From positions 14,186,001 through 14,250,000 of the forward strand of contig NC_092563.1 in assembly GCF_037975245.1 (NCBI RefSeq): a stretch of DNA of 64,000 nt, written 5' to 3'. A program made the position numbers and the translations under genes. This document shows positions 1 through 13,300 of this stretch, in pieces (position 1 is the first letter of the stretch; every line of letters begins with the position of its first letter). Below the pieces are notes generated by a model that did not search any database, was not told where the DNA came from, and saw only the letters and a program-made list of their open reading frames with translations. The stretch comes from Apostichopus japonicus (lineage: Eukaryota; Echinodermata; Holothuroidea; Aspidochirotida; Stichopodidae).

Positions 1-296
1 TAGCCTATGGGCCACTCAGGGAAAATAAATTTCAGACTTTGAAATGGTGCATTCTAATGCATACGGAAATATACGCTATAAATATATATTACGCCTATAA
101 AATACGGTATACACGCAGGTGGAAGCGTTAATTCGGACTAAAAGTCACAATTACGAACACCATTAGGGGTTTCCAGTCTAAAGTTCAACAAGATAGTTTC
201 AAATATGGCCAGGTAGGCTCTGAGCTTGTGTCAGGCGTATACGTACTGTGTGTGAGATATTTAGAATGTTTGTATACCATGAGGTTGTCGTTTATC

Positions 297-300
<4 letters not shown>

Positions 301-353
<53 letters not shown>

Positions 354-362
354 ATATATATA
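301..362. repeat. (TA)n microsatellite
   Basis: Nearly pure alternating TA of about 60 bases with one phase slip near 342. No gene lies on either side in the first 2.4 kb. Confidence 0.95.
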
Positions 363-2493
363 CTGGTTGGGGAATATGCGGTTCTCTGTAGTTATTAACT
401 CCCCTCCAATATAGAGGTAATATATTCCACGCTCAAGTCATAAGCACATATCATTCAATTCAAACTCGATGCTATATATGAACCACCCCTGTATAACATC
501 CTTATAGATGGCACATGGAACCCTGAACATGTTCGGAGCTGTATACCGTGAGATACTCTTTTTTATAAAGAAAAGTTACCTAAGAAAGAACATGGGCTCC
601 TAACCAAACAACGAACGACTGATCCGCTGTCAACCCCAGTCCCCTTGCGTCAAGACTATGACTGTGTGATCATCTTCAGGTGTGTATTATGATTCCCTTA
701 GGATGGGAGCATATATTACACATGACCGAGAAAAGATATACGGGGTCTGTTCACGTTTCTATTCTCATCTCTGCTCACGTTCTTTAAAATACGGCTAAGC
801 CAAAGTTCTATTGAGAGCGCCCTCTCTTTGGCACGAAACTGATGAACTGTAAAATATTTGAGACCAACAATATACCGTATAACTGTTCTGGATATATTGT
901 CTTTATTTCAAAGACTTTAGTATGATACTCATAACTGTAAAAACAAATCTGACATGTGCATAGCCTATCTTTTACATTAATGTATCCTAACAGCCGACCT
1001 ACCTACGTTAGCCATTGAAAGATCGATCGACATTCCAAATGACCGTTCATTAACTATCATCGTTTCGGAACGATCCCTGCGACATTGCTGGAGTAAGAGC
1101 CTGTTTGATCTATATTTTACTGAGACCGAGAAGATATTGAATGTAACAACTAAAGGCAATTATACGAAGCACTTACCTCTCCTTCTCCCAGTTCTATTAA
1201 AAAATGCCACGTATATTATATTACAAAAAGAAGTCGGCATCTACATGTAACTTTGGTTATATTGATTCCCCTTTAAATTAATGTTACCTTGTTCATTAAC
1301 ATCGTCTTGAAAATAAAGTGGCATCCAAACCAAATTTAGGGAGTCAATGAGCCATAAATTGCTACACCGGGTCAGTGATCTAACCAGCGACGTTTATGAT
1401 GGCATTGACACCATTGGAAAGTGCATTTGGCACCGTCCTGGACGAACCTAGCATCTTCCGCGACCCAGTGTATAAATTGGTACGTTAGACAGCACACCTT
1501 GGCGTTACAATCGACGTCTCAACGAATTGGGACGCAGTTCTACTGAGCCTGTCCATCCTTCTGATTAATTAAGAAAGAATGGATTTTGATAAAGAAAGAC
1601 AAGATTTTGCAAATACATGCATGGTGCTGTTCTGCTGTTCTTTTTAATGCAACAAAACGTTATCATGAATTATGGAAATAATTAAAGGACCAGCGGTAAG
1701 TTAATTTGCCGTGTAATGAAACAAATATGTTTTCCATCCCCATCAATGACTCTAGATGCATAAACATCACTTTCATGTCCTCTTCTGGCGGGGAGGGGGG
1801 GGGGCGGCTATGACCATTTTAATGTCAATATCTAGAAATTGGCCTGCATATTCAATGTATGTGTGACAGAATGCAAAGTTTCAACAGAATTCTTCATACT
1901 ATAGGTATCAATTCAGTTTATAAGATTATTGCTGAACTATTCCATTTTAGGATGCGCGACTATTGCCTGCCATGGATTGGGGGTGGGGATGGGGTGGGGA
2001 ATGTCATATCTGAGTAAGCAAACTATAAACTCCAAACTTAGAAACTTAGATATGATGCTTCAGTGCATATAAGTTGTATGTTTGGAATATATATATACTA
2101 CATCACTGTATATATAACATATGGGCAAGTTATATCATGTGTACATGGACATATAGGCCTATACTATAGGTTGCTGAAAACTTCCAACTGAGGGATTTCA
2201 GGAGGGCGAACACACCCGCCCCCCCCCCCGCACCCCCCCGCACCCCCGCCTTTCATAGCTAAATTTAAAAAAGTGAAGGGGGATTTTATATCAACTGACT
2301 TTTCGCTAACTTACCTGTTATGAATGTTCATGTTAGAAATATTTTTTCTTTTATTAATAATTTGGCAGGATTATGGGACTATATAAGAGATTATGAAAAG
2401 TATAGCAAGTTCAAATTTGAAATCCATAATAATGTAAATTCGTATTTCCTATCTTTGTCACAAGTCGACAGAATTTCCAATACCATTTTTACC
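363..2493. other. non-coding stretch, no gene recognised
   Basis: Only short, unsupported reading frames are present. The stretch holds a SINE-like repeat copy (585-715), a G-run near 1,790-1,806 and C-runs near 2,216-2,250. The remainder is AT-rich DNA in which I recognise no coding exon. Confidence 0.5.
585..715 (-). repeat. SINE-like dispersed repeat, copy A
   Basis: This segment aligns with 27,360-27,500. The shared blocks include the AAGAAAGAAC start, CGACTGATCCGCT, CAGTCCCCTTGC, GACTGTGTGAT, a CAGGTGT block and GATTCCC. Copy A stops where copy B continues into a U2-like segment, so it looks 5'-truncated if the - strand is the sense strand. Two related but diverged copies 27 kb apart indicate an interspersed repeat; calling it a SINE is inference. 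Confidence 0.6.
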
Positions 2494-2501
2494 TATATAC
2501 A

Positions 2502-2891
2502 CAGGGGGTATAGCCGGGGGGGCACTATGGCCCCCACTTTTTTCCAAAATAGCAAATGCCCTACTGGCAAATAAAATGTGCCCCTTTGATGAAGAACTGT
2601 CTTTTGGATATCTTAAGCCTTTGCTAATTTTAATATTTTATTTTAATCATTTATTTTTAGTCTGTACATGCTATTTTTAAAATGGCATCCCATATCTTTT
2701 GTAGCACGGTTAACAAAAAACAATCTCAAGAAATAGTATTGATAGCATATAACACATCATATATATTTAAGTGATATGGCCGGTGTGTATCGGTTTATAG
2801 CATAACGAGTGGCGGTTGTGGAATGAGAAAGTGCCCCTCTGATGTTGCCCCCCCCCCCCCTCTCCCACTTTTGGAAGATTCCTACCCCCTG
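2502..2891. mobile_element. hAT-type MITE, 390 bp, 8-bp TSD
   Basis: The ends are inverted copies of CAGGGGGTA. The flanks carry a perfect 8-bp duplication, TATATACA, at 2,494-2,501 and 2,892-2,899. The interior is rich in G/C runs and has no transposase. CAG-type termini with 8-bp duplications are the signature of the hAT superfamily. The flank is itself AT-rich, which slightly weakens the TSD evidence. Confidence 0.75.
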
Positions 2892-2899
2892 TATATACA

Positions 2900-4745
2900 T
2901 ATATTCAACTATTGGATTTTGTTGCCAAGTCCCAGCATACCGTTAAGCTTTTTGAGAACAAGCCGTACATAAACTTGAGAGGAAAATATTTGATATCAGA
3001 GACAACAGATCTATAAAGTCGCATAATTTGTGATATTCTGGTAATATATGCTGATCCATCTTTTAGAAGTCTTTTGGCTAGTCCAATTTAACGCTCAGTG
3101 TTTTTATTTCGTATACAGTTATTAAAAATTCTTATATCATATTTCGTGTACTAATTGGCTTTCGAATAGCTGTGGGACTGTTGCATATATAACTGCAGGT
3201 ATATGTGTTATTACGTGGAGGATTTATTTAGAGATTCCCTTCAAAAGTAAGGTTGACGCCGTCCATCATACTTTCTTCTTGTCAATAATCCATTTTTTTT
3301 ATTATGTCATTGCAAGTGCATGCTAACACTTAGATAGTATCCATTATATGCAATGCAGTTCGGGAACTATAGACTTCATTTGATGAGTTTGATCACGTGA
3401 TATAGGCACCAGTACAAAGGTGTCCACCGTGCAACATGTTGGTGGTGTTTTCATAATAACTTCCCTTACCATGAAATAGGCTTTAGTGGAACCTATATGT
3501 CTTTGCTATAATTTGGTGGGAAGAGTTGAACTTTTATAATTATAGAAATTGGCTAATATGTCCGTCCTTTTTTTTTTTTTTGGTTTCAGTTCACGACTCT
3601 TATTCGCATGGAATCTCCAGTGACAAATCCATGCACAGTTCCTGCTTGTTCCTGCTTGCAGGAGGATCTAATATACATACATACATATACACATACACAG
3701 TGCTTAACCGCTAGTGACTTTTTTTTCTAGACCTAGGCCGACGAAAATGGCAAATAAAAGAACAGTTGATGACATCGACTTGTTTGTAAATGATGATGGT
3801 CAGTGACGCAGATTAGTCTATTGTGTTTCTCTACTTGGGACCCTCACTAAGATGAGGGGCCATGCATGGGTTCAATTATACAGCAGAGGTTTTGGTATAA
3901 TTGCAGGTGATTGGGATCAGTCATGCGTAGCCTAAGTACCAATTTTACTCTGCTGTTATCAACATCATTAAGAACCATTTTGCCAATAGTGATTCAACAA
4001 GGATACCCGTGGCGTATACAGAGGTGACCGGGGAGGACTGGAGAGGGGCACAGTGCTCCCACAGAAAGTTTGGGGAAGATGCACGCACGCGGCACGTGAA
4101 ATATATCCGTTGGTAAGATAAGGTTGCAGCCTACTACAAAAATATGGTTAATATAATGGGGATATGATGGCCACATTTTGCTTATAGGCCCCTTACCGAA
4201 AGAACACAAAATTAGCAAAGGGGAGGGAAACCCTCGCCAAAAGGCGTCTAAAGGAGGGGCGTGAGGTTGTGTTACACCCTAGTGAAGATCAAAAGTCGAT
4301 CTCATTACAAACCAAGTATATTTCCCTCCTAAATAATTTCCCCCCTCCCCTAAAAATATCCCTCTTTCTGACACGACTGTCGTGTTCGAAAGTAAGTTGG
4401 AGAGAACACCACTAAATATCTCAAAACGTTGAACTGAACATGAATCTGAGTCAACATATTTTAATTTTAATTATGAAACAAACTGTAGCGTGCTAAGAAT
4501 ACGAATTACCCTTGTCCCTCCCCGACCCCGTCCTTTCCCTACATTGTGTCCAACCCCCTTTCTACCTCAGTCAGTCACTATAATTTGTCTCGAAATCGAT
4601 CAACACGGTATAGGAAATACGGGGCTTTTCGAACAGTTTCGATTTTGCAAGCGAACAGCCAAGGGATTTAATTTCAACCATCGATACATATGTTCGCAAG
4701 TCGAGTTGAAGAGTACCGCGCAGATTTGCACCGCCAGTGTCTATT
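2900..4745. other. non-coding stretch upstream of the CTCF-like promoter
   Basis: No convincing coding exon is visible. About 4,005-4,260 has the GTGGCGTA and G-rich look of a degraded hAT MITE, but I could not find a matching end or a target duplication. Confidence 0.4.
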
Positions 4746-4749
4746 TGAA

Positions 4750-4823
4750 ATGCAAATAAGGTTGTGACAGCATTGACGCATGCGCAGAAGTTAACTCAAG
4801 TCAGACGCCCTGTCGCCATTTTG
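4750..4823 (+). promoter_or_regulatory. probable promoter of the CTCF-like gene
   Basis: Within 75 bp there is an octamer ATGCAAAT (4,750-4,757), an NRF1-type core GCATGCGCA (4,778-4,786) and a YY1-type CGCCATTTT (4,815-4,823). NRF1 and YY1 motifs are typical of TATA-less housekeeping promoters, and YY1 sites often sit just downstream of the start. A strong splice donor follows at 4,971. Assignment as a promoter is inference from motif clustering and position. Confidence 0.5.
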
Positions 4824-4970
4824 ACGAAAAGCTCACCAAGCAGCAGACGAAATATGCCAGAAATGTGCTGATATTTATGTACATTGGGTTTCCAGACGTT
4901 GGTAGTAACAAACAACTGGTTTTCAAGATTTTTTTGGGACCATTTCGGAAAAATATTGAAAAAGATAGAG
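4800..4970 (+). other. predicted non-coding first exon (5' UTR) of the CTCF-like gene
   Basis: The segment downstream of the YY1-type motif ends in a consensus donor, GATAGAG|GTAAGT, at 4,970/4,971. The next usable acceptor (TTATGGTGCAG, ending 7,320) begins the exon that holds the ATG at 7,351. The 5' boundary is approximate because no transcription start can be read from sequence alone. The intervening intron (4,971-7,320) shows no other gene. Confidence 0.45.
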
Positions 4971-7350
4971 GTAAGTACTGAGCGCGCCCCCTTTTTTGGC
5001 TTTGTTTAGGAATCATGCCCTCAGTCGTTTTACTTTCAACCTTATGTAGTTTTTTACATTGAAGAAAATGATCAAATTTTGACGGCGCTAAGCATGTTCT
5101 CGTCAATAATTTTCCTTCCGAGAACTAGCGTAAGATATGTGATAGTTCAGGTCGCTAGATCTGCATCGATTGTCCTCTAAGCTGAAATGTCTCTACAATC
5201 AAATTCACTGGGAAAACTAGCGAGGGAATTGAAATGCACACCTACAGAACCTGTTCTGCCGTGTCTTTTCGTTAGCAGGTTGGCTTCGAATGCGCTTCGA
5301 CGTTCATTTTGAATACATAATATATCAATTATTACACGTTTACATTCAAAGTACATAGCTGCTGGTACACTGTGTTTTATTTACTAACACACTTTTAAGT
5401 TACCGTAGTGTTTTGAACTGTAAATGGTAGGCTTACGAACATTATAGAGTAAGGAATAACTTAGCATTTGCTGAAGTCTGTTCTCTAGTAAGTATTTTAT
5501 TTTAGTAAGCTAAGTTAATGAGTACATAAATCAAGACCTAGGCCTAGTTAGAGTAAGGTGATCATATTTTTCCAGGTAATTGGAGCATGATAAATTTATG
5601 TTGACCACCCCAGTTCCCACCATGTTGACATCAATTCAAGGGCCACTAACTACACTATACTTTTAATTGATAGCATTTTGAGGATCTCGCTGTGTGTTGG
5701 TGGTTCTAGTTTTACAAATACCAATGTAAGAACACCCCATCCAGAACAAGTATGTGTCTAAATCCTAAACTAAAATCCAATGAATCCAATGCTAAAACCT
5801 TGAGGGTTGTTGGAAGCCTTATTATTCATCACAATGTTCATGGTCCATGTGAGTTGCAGGCTGTATGAAATAATTTGATGATCTGGGTTGCCCTTTTCTT
5901 TGAGCCATGAGTGAAATTTACATTCATAGCATATGAACAATCATAGCTTAGCCTAGGGTCAATCTGTTTGTACGAATGGAAGCCCTAACAGCCTTTTAAC
6001 AGATATTCCATTGATGGTACATAAAATCCAAGGACACTCTTTTAATCCATGGATGGTACATAACCAGTGGTGTCGCCAAGAGGAGGCCTTTTGGGGCACA
6101 TGCTCTCCAAACAAAATCGTGACCCCCCCAAGTGCCCCCAAATGCATGTTGTAGTGTTAAAAAATACTCAAAACAAGAACTCTTTTTACAAAGGACGAAA
6201 CATATTAGGTTCATCAGTTAAACTTCTTTCCCCTGACCATCACAAGAACCAGTTGTTTTCTCACTAACAAGGACACAGTGGCCCCGGCGTGAACCGCTAG
6301 TGCTTAAACTTCACTAAGTACCCTCCCTGCATGAATTTAAATTTTCAACTCTCTTCTTCATGTTGTAAACTTTCCCCAAATCCTCTTGAGATGGAGGAGC
6401 TTGCTGAATGACTTGTCATTCAGTCTGTGAAGAAGATCCTTCTAGGATCGAAATGTCAGGCCCACTTACTATTACACTGGAAGCATCAATTTCACTAGCC
6501 TATCATTTCCAATTTGTTTGGCCTTGCTGCTGTTACACTTACTCTTAAAATTGCTTTGGCCTTGGTGACTACAGTATATAAAATAATGCCCTCGAAAAGA
6601 AGAAAACATGAAAGCTAAATAGCCTTGACCTAAAAACTGACTCACATAGTACTATTTCCAGGCCCAATTTAATTTTTGTTTATTTTAGAATATGAATTAC
6701 CTCATTTTGCAACTACATAGCAGTTTCTAGTTCCAGGTACAGTACATGTATAAGTATTAAGTACAGTACAGATTTTTTGTGTGTTTTGGAGTCAGCTGTA
6801 TGTTATGCTCTAAAAGTGAAAGCTACTACAGTCACTTGGTTGCAAAGTGTATTGTGACGTTACTGTCGGAACCAAGTCATCCAGCACCATATTGAATTGT
6901 TGATACATTAGCGAAAACTGCAGCTTGTTCATGTTTCTACGTATTTCATGAAGAAGGTACATCTTGTAATAATTAATGAAGATAGATTGATAGTTCCTGG
7001 AGATGATCAATATATAAATATATATATCGATAATGTCATATCGCCTCAACTGTACAGTAAACCAGAGAACATTTGGCATTTTCTAAGACCCTTCTGATAC
7101 ATGTACATAAAGAACTGTCTTGCAGCAACAAGGTATAGCCTCTGTGACTTATTGTCACTTGGTGGAAGAATTGAGGATTTTTTCATTGCATTGGGCACTG
7201 CATGGAGCAACAATTTTCTTCATTGAACTGGACCTAGGATTTTGTACTCATTTGGTAATGAAATGGTCATGAAAATGGTCATGGAAAAGTCATGGAATTT
7301 TATTTTCCTTTATGGTGCAGGAACCCTGAAATTGGTTGGCACGGAGAGGA

Positions 7351-10300
7351 ATGGAAACTGTAGAAAAACCAGCAGGAAGTGATCCTGCATCGCTAGATGT
7401 TTTAGAGACCTACCTGCAAAATTTTAACGAAGAATTGTCAACGACGACCACCCCAGCGGTCGGTCCCGGAGGAAAAGGTGGAGCAGCTTTACAAGTTTCT
7501 GGTAAGGGTCCCCAAGAGTGCCAGCCTCTACCAATTCTTTGTTTCTGTTTTGGGGGCTGCGAGTAGGGAAATTTGATTCGCATTTTCTTTTTAATGTCTG
7601 TGTTTTTCTTTCTGAACTCGTTTCCTGCTATCATTTCTATCATTTCAAATACTCAAACAGTAAGTTTTGTTTGTCTGTTAAAAAACATGATATGGCTTGC
7701 AGTACGTTAAATTTGGACTTCGGTCATTGGTGTTCATGAAGTTATTTGAACTTATACTTGTACAAGTCTTTTGCAGCAGAGGGAAAAGTTCATTGACTTT
7801 CTACTGTAGAGTAGAATTTGAAGCACAGCATGTTGGTCAGATAGCCAACAACTCTCTGCTCTTTCAAAAGTTGTAATTTCCCATCCGTTTGCTTTTGTAC
7901 TTGTTCAGGAAGTCAGTAGTGTTGTACTGTAAATTTGCTGGCTTTCCTGTCAACTTTACTGTTGAAGAAGTTTATGAACTTTAACATTTTTTGAAGAGCT
8001 GACCACATGGTACAGTATATTTGTTGCTTAATTTCATTATTCAAAAATTCAAAACCACTTTTTGCCCAGGGGAACTGTTCAAACCACATTTTCTTGAAAA
8101 CAAGCTCTGACCCAATCTCCCCCTGTTCAGCAAAATGCCACACAGTATGACCATATTGATCATTTTCCATAGTTGGTAAGTACCGTTTCAAGAGCCACAG
8201 ACTCACTTTTATAAAAATGTATCATATTTTGTCTTGTAAAGATAATGCTTCAAAGCCAAGAGGAGTTGTAAAATTGGAGCCAGCTGAAGTACAAATGGAG
8301 GATAAACAACAAATAAAACCGGCTGAAGAAGTCAGGGAAGATGCCAGTCAGGCAGTGACTACACTATCAGGTAAATGTCTTGATCTGTTGGGACTATGTT
8401 CAGGTTCTGTTCTCATATTAAAAACTACTAAGCTACTGTATTCAAAAACTGTATTATACATTAATACATTTGCATAACCATTTGGGCCAATATAACATAG
8501 CATTTTGCTGTGCTATGCGTGATTAATTATTCCCTGAACTGAAATAGTGGGTTAGGTTTCCTCTCATTTTCAAATTTGCAGCATAGTTAAAGCAATATAT
8601 GTGGTATTCGTCAGTTTTAGGAATTGCTCCAAGTAACCACCAAAACTTTAAACAAAATCAATGTGAGAAATTCCCATATATAATTGACTACAGTAACATT
8701 GGTATAAGACTGGCAGAGTTTTTACATACAACACTCTGAAACTTGAAAGTCTGATATGTATTTATGCTCTTAGTGTTGCTCTTTTAGGTGCTTGTTTAAG
8801 TTAAGCGAGCAGGTCTATTTTTAGCTGGTACAGCATATAGTAATATGATTCCGTTCTGAAACTTTCTCAAACATTCTGAAACTTGAAAGTCTGATATGTA
8901 TTTATGCTCTTAGTGCTGCTTTTTAAGTTGCTTGTTTAAGTTAAGCGAACAGGTCTATAGTAAGCTGGTACAGTATATAGTAATATGATACCTTTCTGAA
9001 ACTTTCTGAAACATTCTGAAATTTGAAAGTCTGATATGTATTTATGCTCTTAGTGCTGCTTTTTAAGTTGCTTGTTTAAGTTAAGCGAGCAGGTCTATAG
9101 TAAGCTGGTACAGTATATAGTAATATGATACCTTTCTGAAACTTTCTGAAACATTCTGAAACTTGAAAGTCTGATATGTATTTATGCTCTTAGTGTTGCT
9201 TTTTAAGTTGCTTGTTTAAGTTAAGCGAGCAGGTCTATTTTTAGCTGGTACAGTATTTTTAGTGCTGCTTTTTAAGTTGCTTGTTTAAGTTAAGCGAGCA
9301 GGTCTATAGTAAGCTGGTAGAGTATAAAGAAATATGATACCTTTCTGAAACTTTCTGAAACATTCTGAAACTTGAAAGTCTGATATGTATTTATGCTATG
9401 AGTGTTGCTTTTTAAGGTGCTTGTTTAAGTTAAGCGAGCAGGTCAATAGTTAACTGGTACAGTATATAGTAATATGATACCTTTCTGAAACATTCTGAAA
9501 CTTGAAAGTCTGATATGTATTTATGCTCCTAGTGTTGTGCTTGTTTAAGTTAAGCGAACAGGTCTATAGTAAGCTGGTACAGTATATAGTAATATGATAC
9601 CTTTCTGAAACTTTCTGAAACATTCTGAAACTTGAAAGTCTGATATGTATTTATGCTATGAGTGTTGCTTTTTAAGTTGCTTGTTTAAGTTAAGCAAGCA
9701 GGTCTATAGTAAGCTGGTACAGTATTTTTAGTGCTGCTTTTTAAGTTGCTTGTTTAAGTTAAGCGAGCAGGTCTATAGTAAGCTGGTACAGTATAAAGAA
9801 ATATGATACCTTTCTGGAACTTTCTGAAACATTCTGAAACTTGAAAGTCTGATATGTATATATGCTATTAGTGTTGCTTTGTAAGTCGCTTGTTTAATTT
9901 ATAATGCGAGCAGGTCTCTGGAACGGTACATAGTAATATGAAACCAGAAATCTAAAGTTTCCTTGATCATTACCTTTGGAATTACACAATGTGTAGGCCA
10001 TGCATGCCAACAGTTCGGTAACTACAGTAGTCGTCGACGAAACCATTCATTCTGCTAGAGGCTGCCACGAAAATTATTTCCCCTCCTGTGACATATTCTT
10101 CCTTTTCGTTCTCATCTAACCAGTGGGAGAAGCTGTTGCTGCAGCTACGGTTCAACAGCCTACCACTGTGGTGGAGGCCGCTGATGTCGTCCAGCAAGCA
10201 CATACCAGCATGGATATCACAGAGACTCTGCAGCTGCTTGCAAATGCCTCTGCTAACATGAGCACCACGCAAGGGGTTGCTACGCAAGGAGCTACCATTG

Positions 10301-13300
10301 TCCAAACTAGCAACGGTGGGCAGCAACTCTTGACCACTACGGTGTCAGGTGCCGGTGGTACGTAATAATACAAAGATTGGTTGATCATCATCGATATTCT
10401 TGGTGGAGAAATTGAGATGGGAAAAGAGGGGAAGGGGGGGGGGGTAGAAGTTGAAAGAATGGTAGCTTGCATGGTTTAAAAGAAATGTATGAATAATTGT
10501 CCAACGATGGCACCTTCTATTTGAAAGAGACAGAAGTCAGAATTGAGCACATCATCTACTTGAGCGGTGTTCATTCGTAAAACTAGGGATATGGGCGGAT
10601 TATGGTACTGTTGACAAAAAAAATTAAGCTAGCAATATCTTTAAAAAATGGACCTCGAAAGTAAGGGTCTTGTCACACGGTGGCAAAATTGGAGAGTGAT
10701 GAGCTGTTTTTGTGATCACACTGGACAAACTTTATATCCCTGCCTAGGCTGCCTCAGTGATTTTTTTATGTATAATGCACAGGCTTTGGTTAGTGATGAA
10801 GAATGCATGTGGAGCAGAGGAGGTGGAAAAGCTGATAAATGGGGCAAAAAAATGTAATAAAATGTGTTCTTAGAAAGCTGGAAATAAATGATGTAACTCT
10901 CATTGATCTTCAAGAAATTAGGGCAGAATAACTCTTATCAAGCCAAAAACATTTGGTGTGATCCATGTAGGTTTAAAGCAGCAGTCGGTCTGCAGAAATA
11001 TTGTATAATCCTTGTTTGACAGTAAAGATTGTAGATAATAAAAAAGGCAAAAGAGCAAGCTGAGGATAATGGCATGAATGGAGGCTACCGTTTGAGTATC
11101 ACAGTCAAAATGTGTAATAGCTGCAATGATGTAATAGAACACACAGTGATGTAGAATGATAAAAGGTTCTACAAGGTAACCCAATATGTCAGAAAGGTTA
11201 GTAGAACAGTGAATTAAACTAGGTGACTGCATATAGCAACTGCCATCATAAGTATGGTTTTTGGTACAGTAGTTAGAAACAGTTGTAGAGCATTCTCCTG
11301 TCTTTACTTGATATGTAGTTTTATGATGAAAGGTACTTAAAAGAATAGTCCAGGTCAAAATTTCTTTTTGATATGTTAAAGAGAAACATAATCTAAGCAT
11401 TCTGGTGAAATTTGCATTCAATTCCTATTTACCGTTTTTAGGGGAAACACAATATGTCAGAAAGGTTAGTAGAGCACATCCTGTTTTTGGTGCACAGAAT
11501 TGTACTCGGTCTGCCCGTTTCCAAGGTTTGAATGACAATATTTGATTATGTTAATAACTGGGAAGAGAACTTAGTAAACTTAAGAAAATTTAAATGATTC
11601 TGTTAACCCTCCCCACCCCCCCCCATCCCCTTCCTGTACATTCAACAATGAAGTCACCTTCATCTTTAATGCTTCTTGTTTGGCAGATATTGGGGCACTA
11701 CAACATGGAGAGCAACAGGTTGTCATGGTTACCCAAGCTGATGATGGCAGTAGTGGACAACAGCAGCAGGTTCTCATGGTTCAGATGCAGGAAGATGGCT
11801 CCGTTCCTCTCGATGGTCAAGGCGTCACCTCCATCTCCTTGGCAGGTCAGTCAAATGTCTGCAAGTGTGTCATTTACACAGAACCAAACTATTTATAAAT
11901 CTAAGATGTAAGTGATATATGTATGAATGGAACTATATGAAAACTGTGCTACTTGGGTGGAATCAGAGGATTTAAGTTCTGCTCAGATAGGGAGGTGATT
12001 GTTACCACCCCTTGGAAATGTGACGTGCAAAAATTTACTAGTCATAAAATTAGACAATCATGTTGTGTGGAGTCAGCAAATGGTACAGTAAAACCTGTCC
12101 AAGCAGGTTTGGTATTTGCCCTTACAACATAAGCAGCTTTTATACAGGTTCTGCCGGGGAACATTATTTCCATGTGTGCTGTGTTTGTAAACAAAGGCAT
12201 CTACTTGAAGGGATATCTATTGGTAGACAAGTCTTTTCAACTAACTCAATACATCTTGTCCTTAACTGGAATTTAACCTACTACGACTGGCTAAACCTTT
12301 ATGAAAGATGCAATTCTCAGTCGGTAAATGATTCAAATATTACAAAAGAGATGAACATTTGAATTTGCTCATTTGCCCTGATGACATTCTTTCTGCTGAT
12401 GAGCTTATTAACGGTACTACATCAAATTTTCTCTCAAATCAATTCTGTAGTACTGTTATTTCCATTGCGTGCATTGTGGAGACAGTGCTTGATGTTTACA
12501 GTAGTGTCCATGACAGAATTTTATGTCAGGTCAGGTCATGTCAGGTCAGGACATTTTGTGTCATGTCAGGTCTCTCCATGAAGCAATAAATAATGACCAT
12601 TGGGCAATGAGAGAACATTATCTCGGGACTAATGTTAACATTGATTTAGACTATTGTTGGTTTTCACTTTACAAGTGTTTACAAGTGTAGTATAATGAAA
12701 TGGGATTGCCTGTTGTTATATTCTTTTGTCTCCTTTCTTGCAGGTGCACCAGTGAACCTTGTTGGTAATAACAACATTGTCTATCAGACTTCTAACTTAC
12801 CCCAGCTGGTCCCAGTGTCTCAAGATGGCTCCATCTCTGTCCCGCAGGTAAACAGTTCGATCTTAAGGAACGATAAGGTGCCATTAAAATGTTGCAACTT
12901 TTCTTGTAGAAAAAAAAGGTCAGCTTTTGTAAAAATCTGCTACTCACAAACTATGGATGATTGTCATACTGGTATTTTGATGGTCATGACAATTCTTCAT
13001 GTTGCTAGGAAGCGGTTGTTTTCTCTGTACTTTACAAACTGGCACAGTTATCTTCAAAGATGTTCAGTAGAACTCTCAGAAGTTTGTGATTTGACACTCT
13101 GTGGTTGAAACTGGTATCACTCTGCAAATATTGTTGCATAGTGAGATTTCACATCTGTAGAGAAGTTAGAGAGTGATATTAACATTTTGTTACTTTCAAG
13201 CTGATGAGATCCAAATAATCACATATTTCTAGAAGGACTGTAATTAATTATTGACTTCACCTATAAGGGAATAGGTAATCACTGAATTATCAACTGTTGA

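Noticed and set aside
6064-6300. Possible hAT MITE starting CAGTGGTGTCGCCA
   Set aside because: I found no inverted partner end or target duplication, so I could not define an element.
8738-9950. Regular array considered as CRISPR
   Set aside because: Units of about 140 bp are similar along their whole length, with no unique spacers, and the host is a eukaryote.
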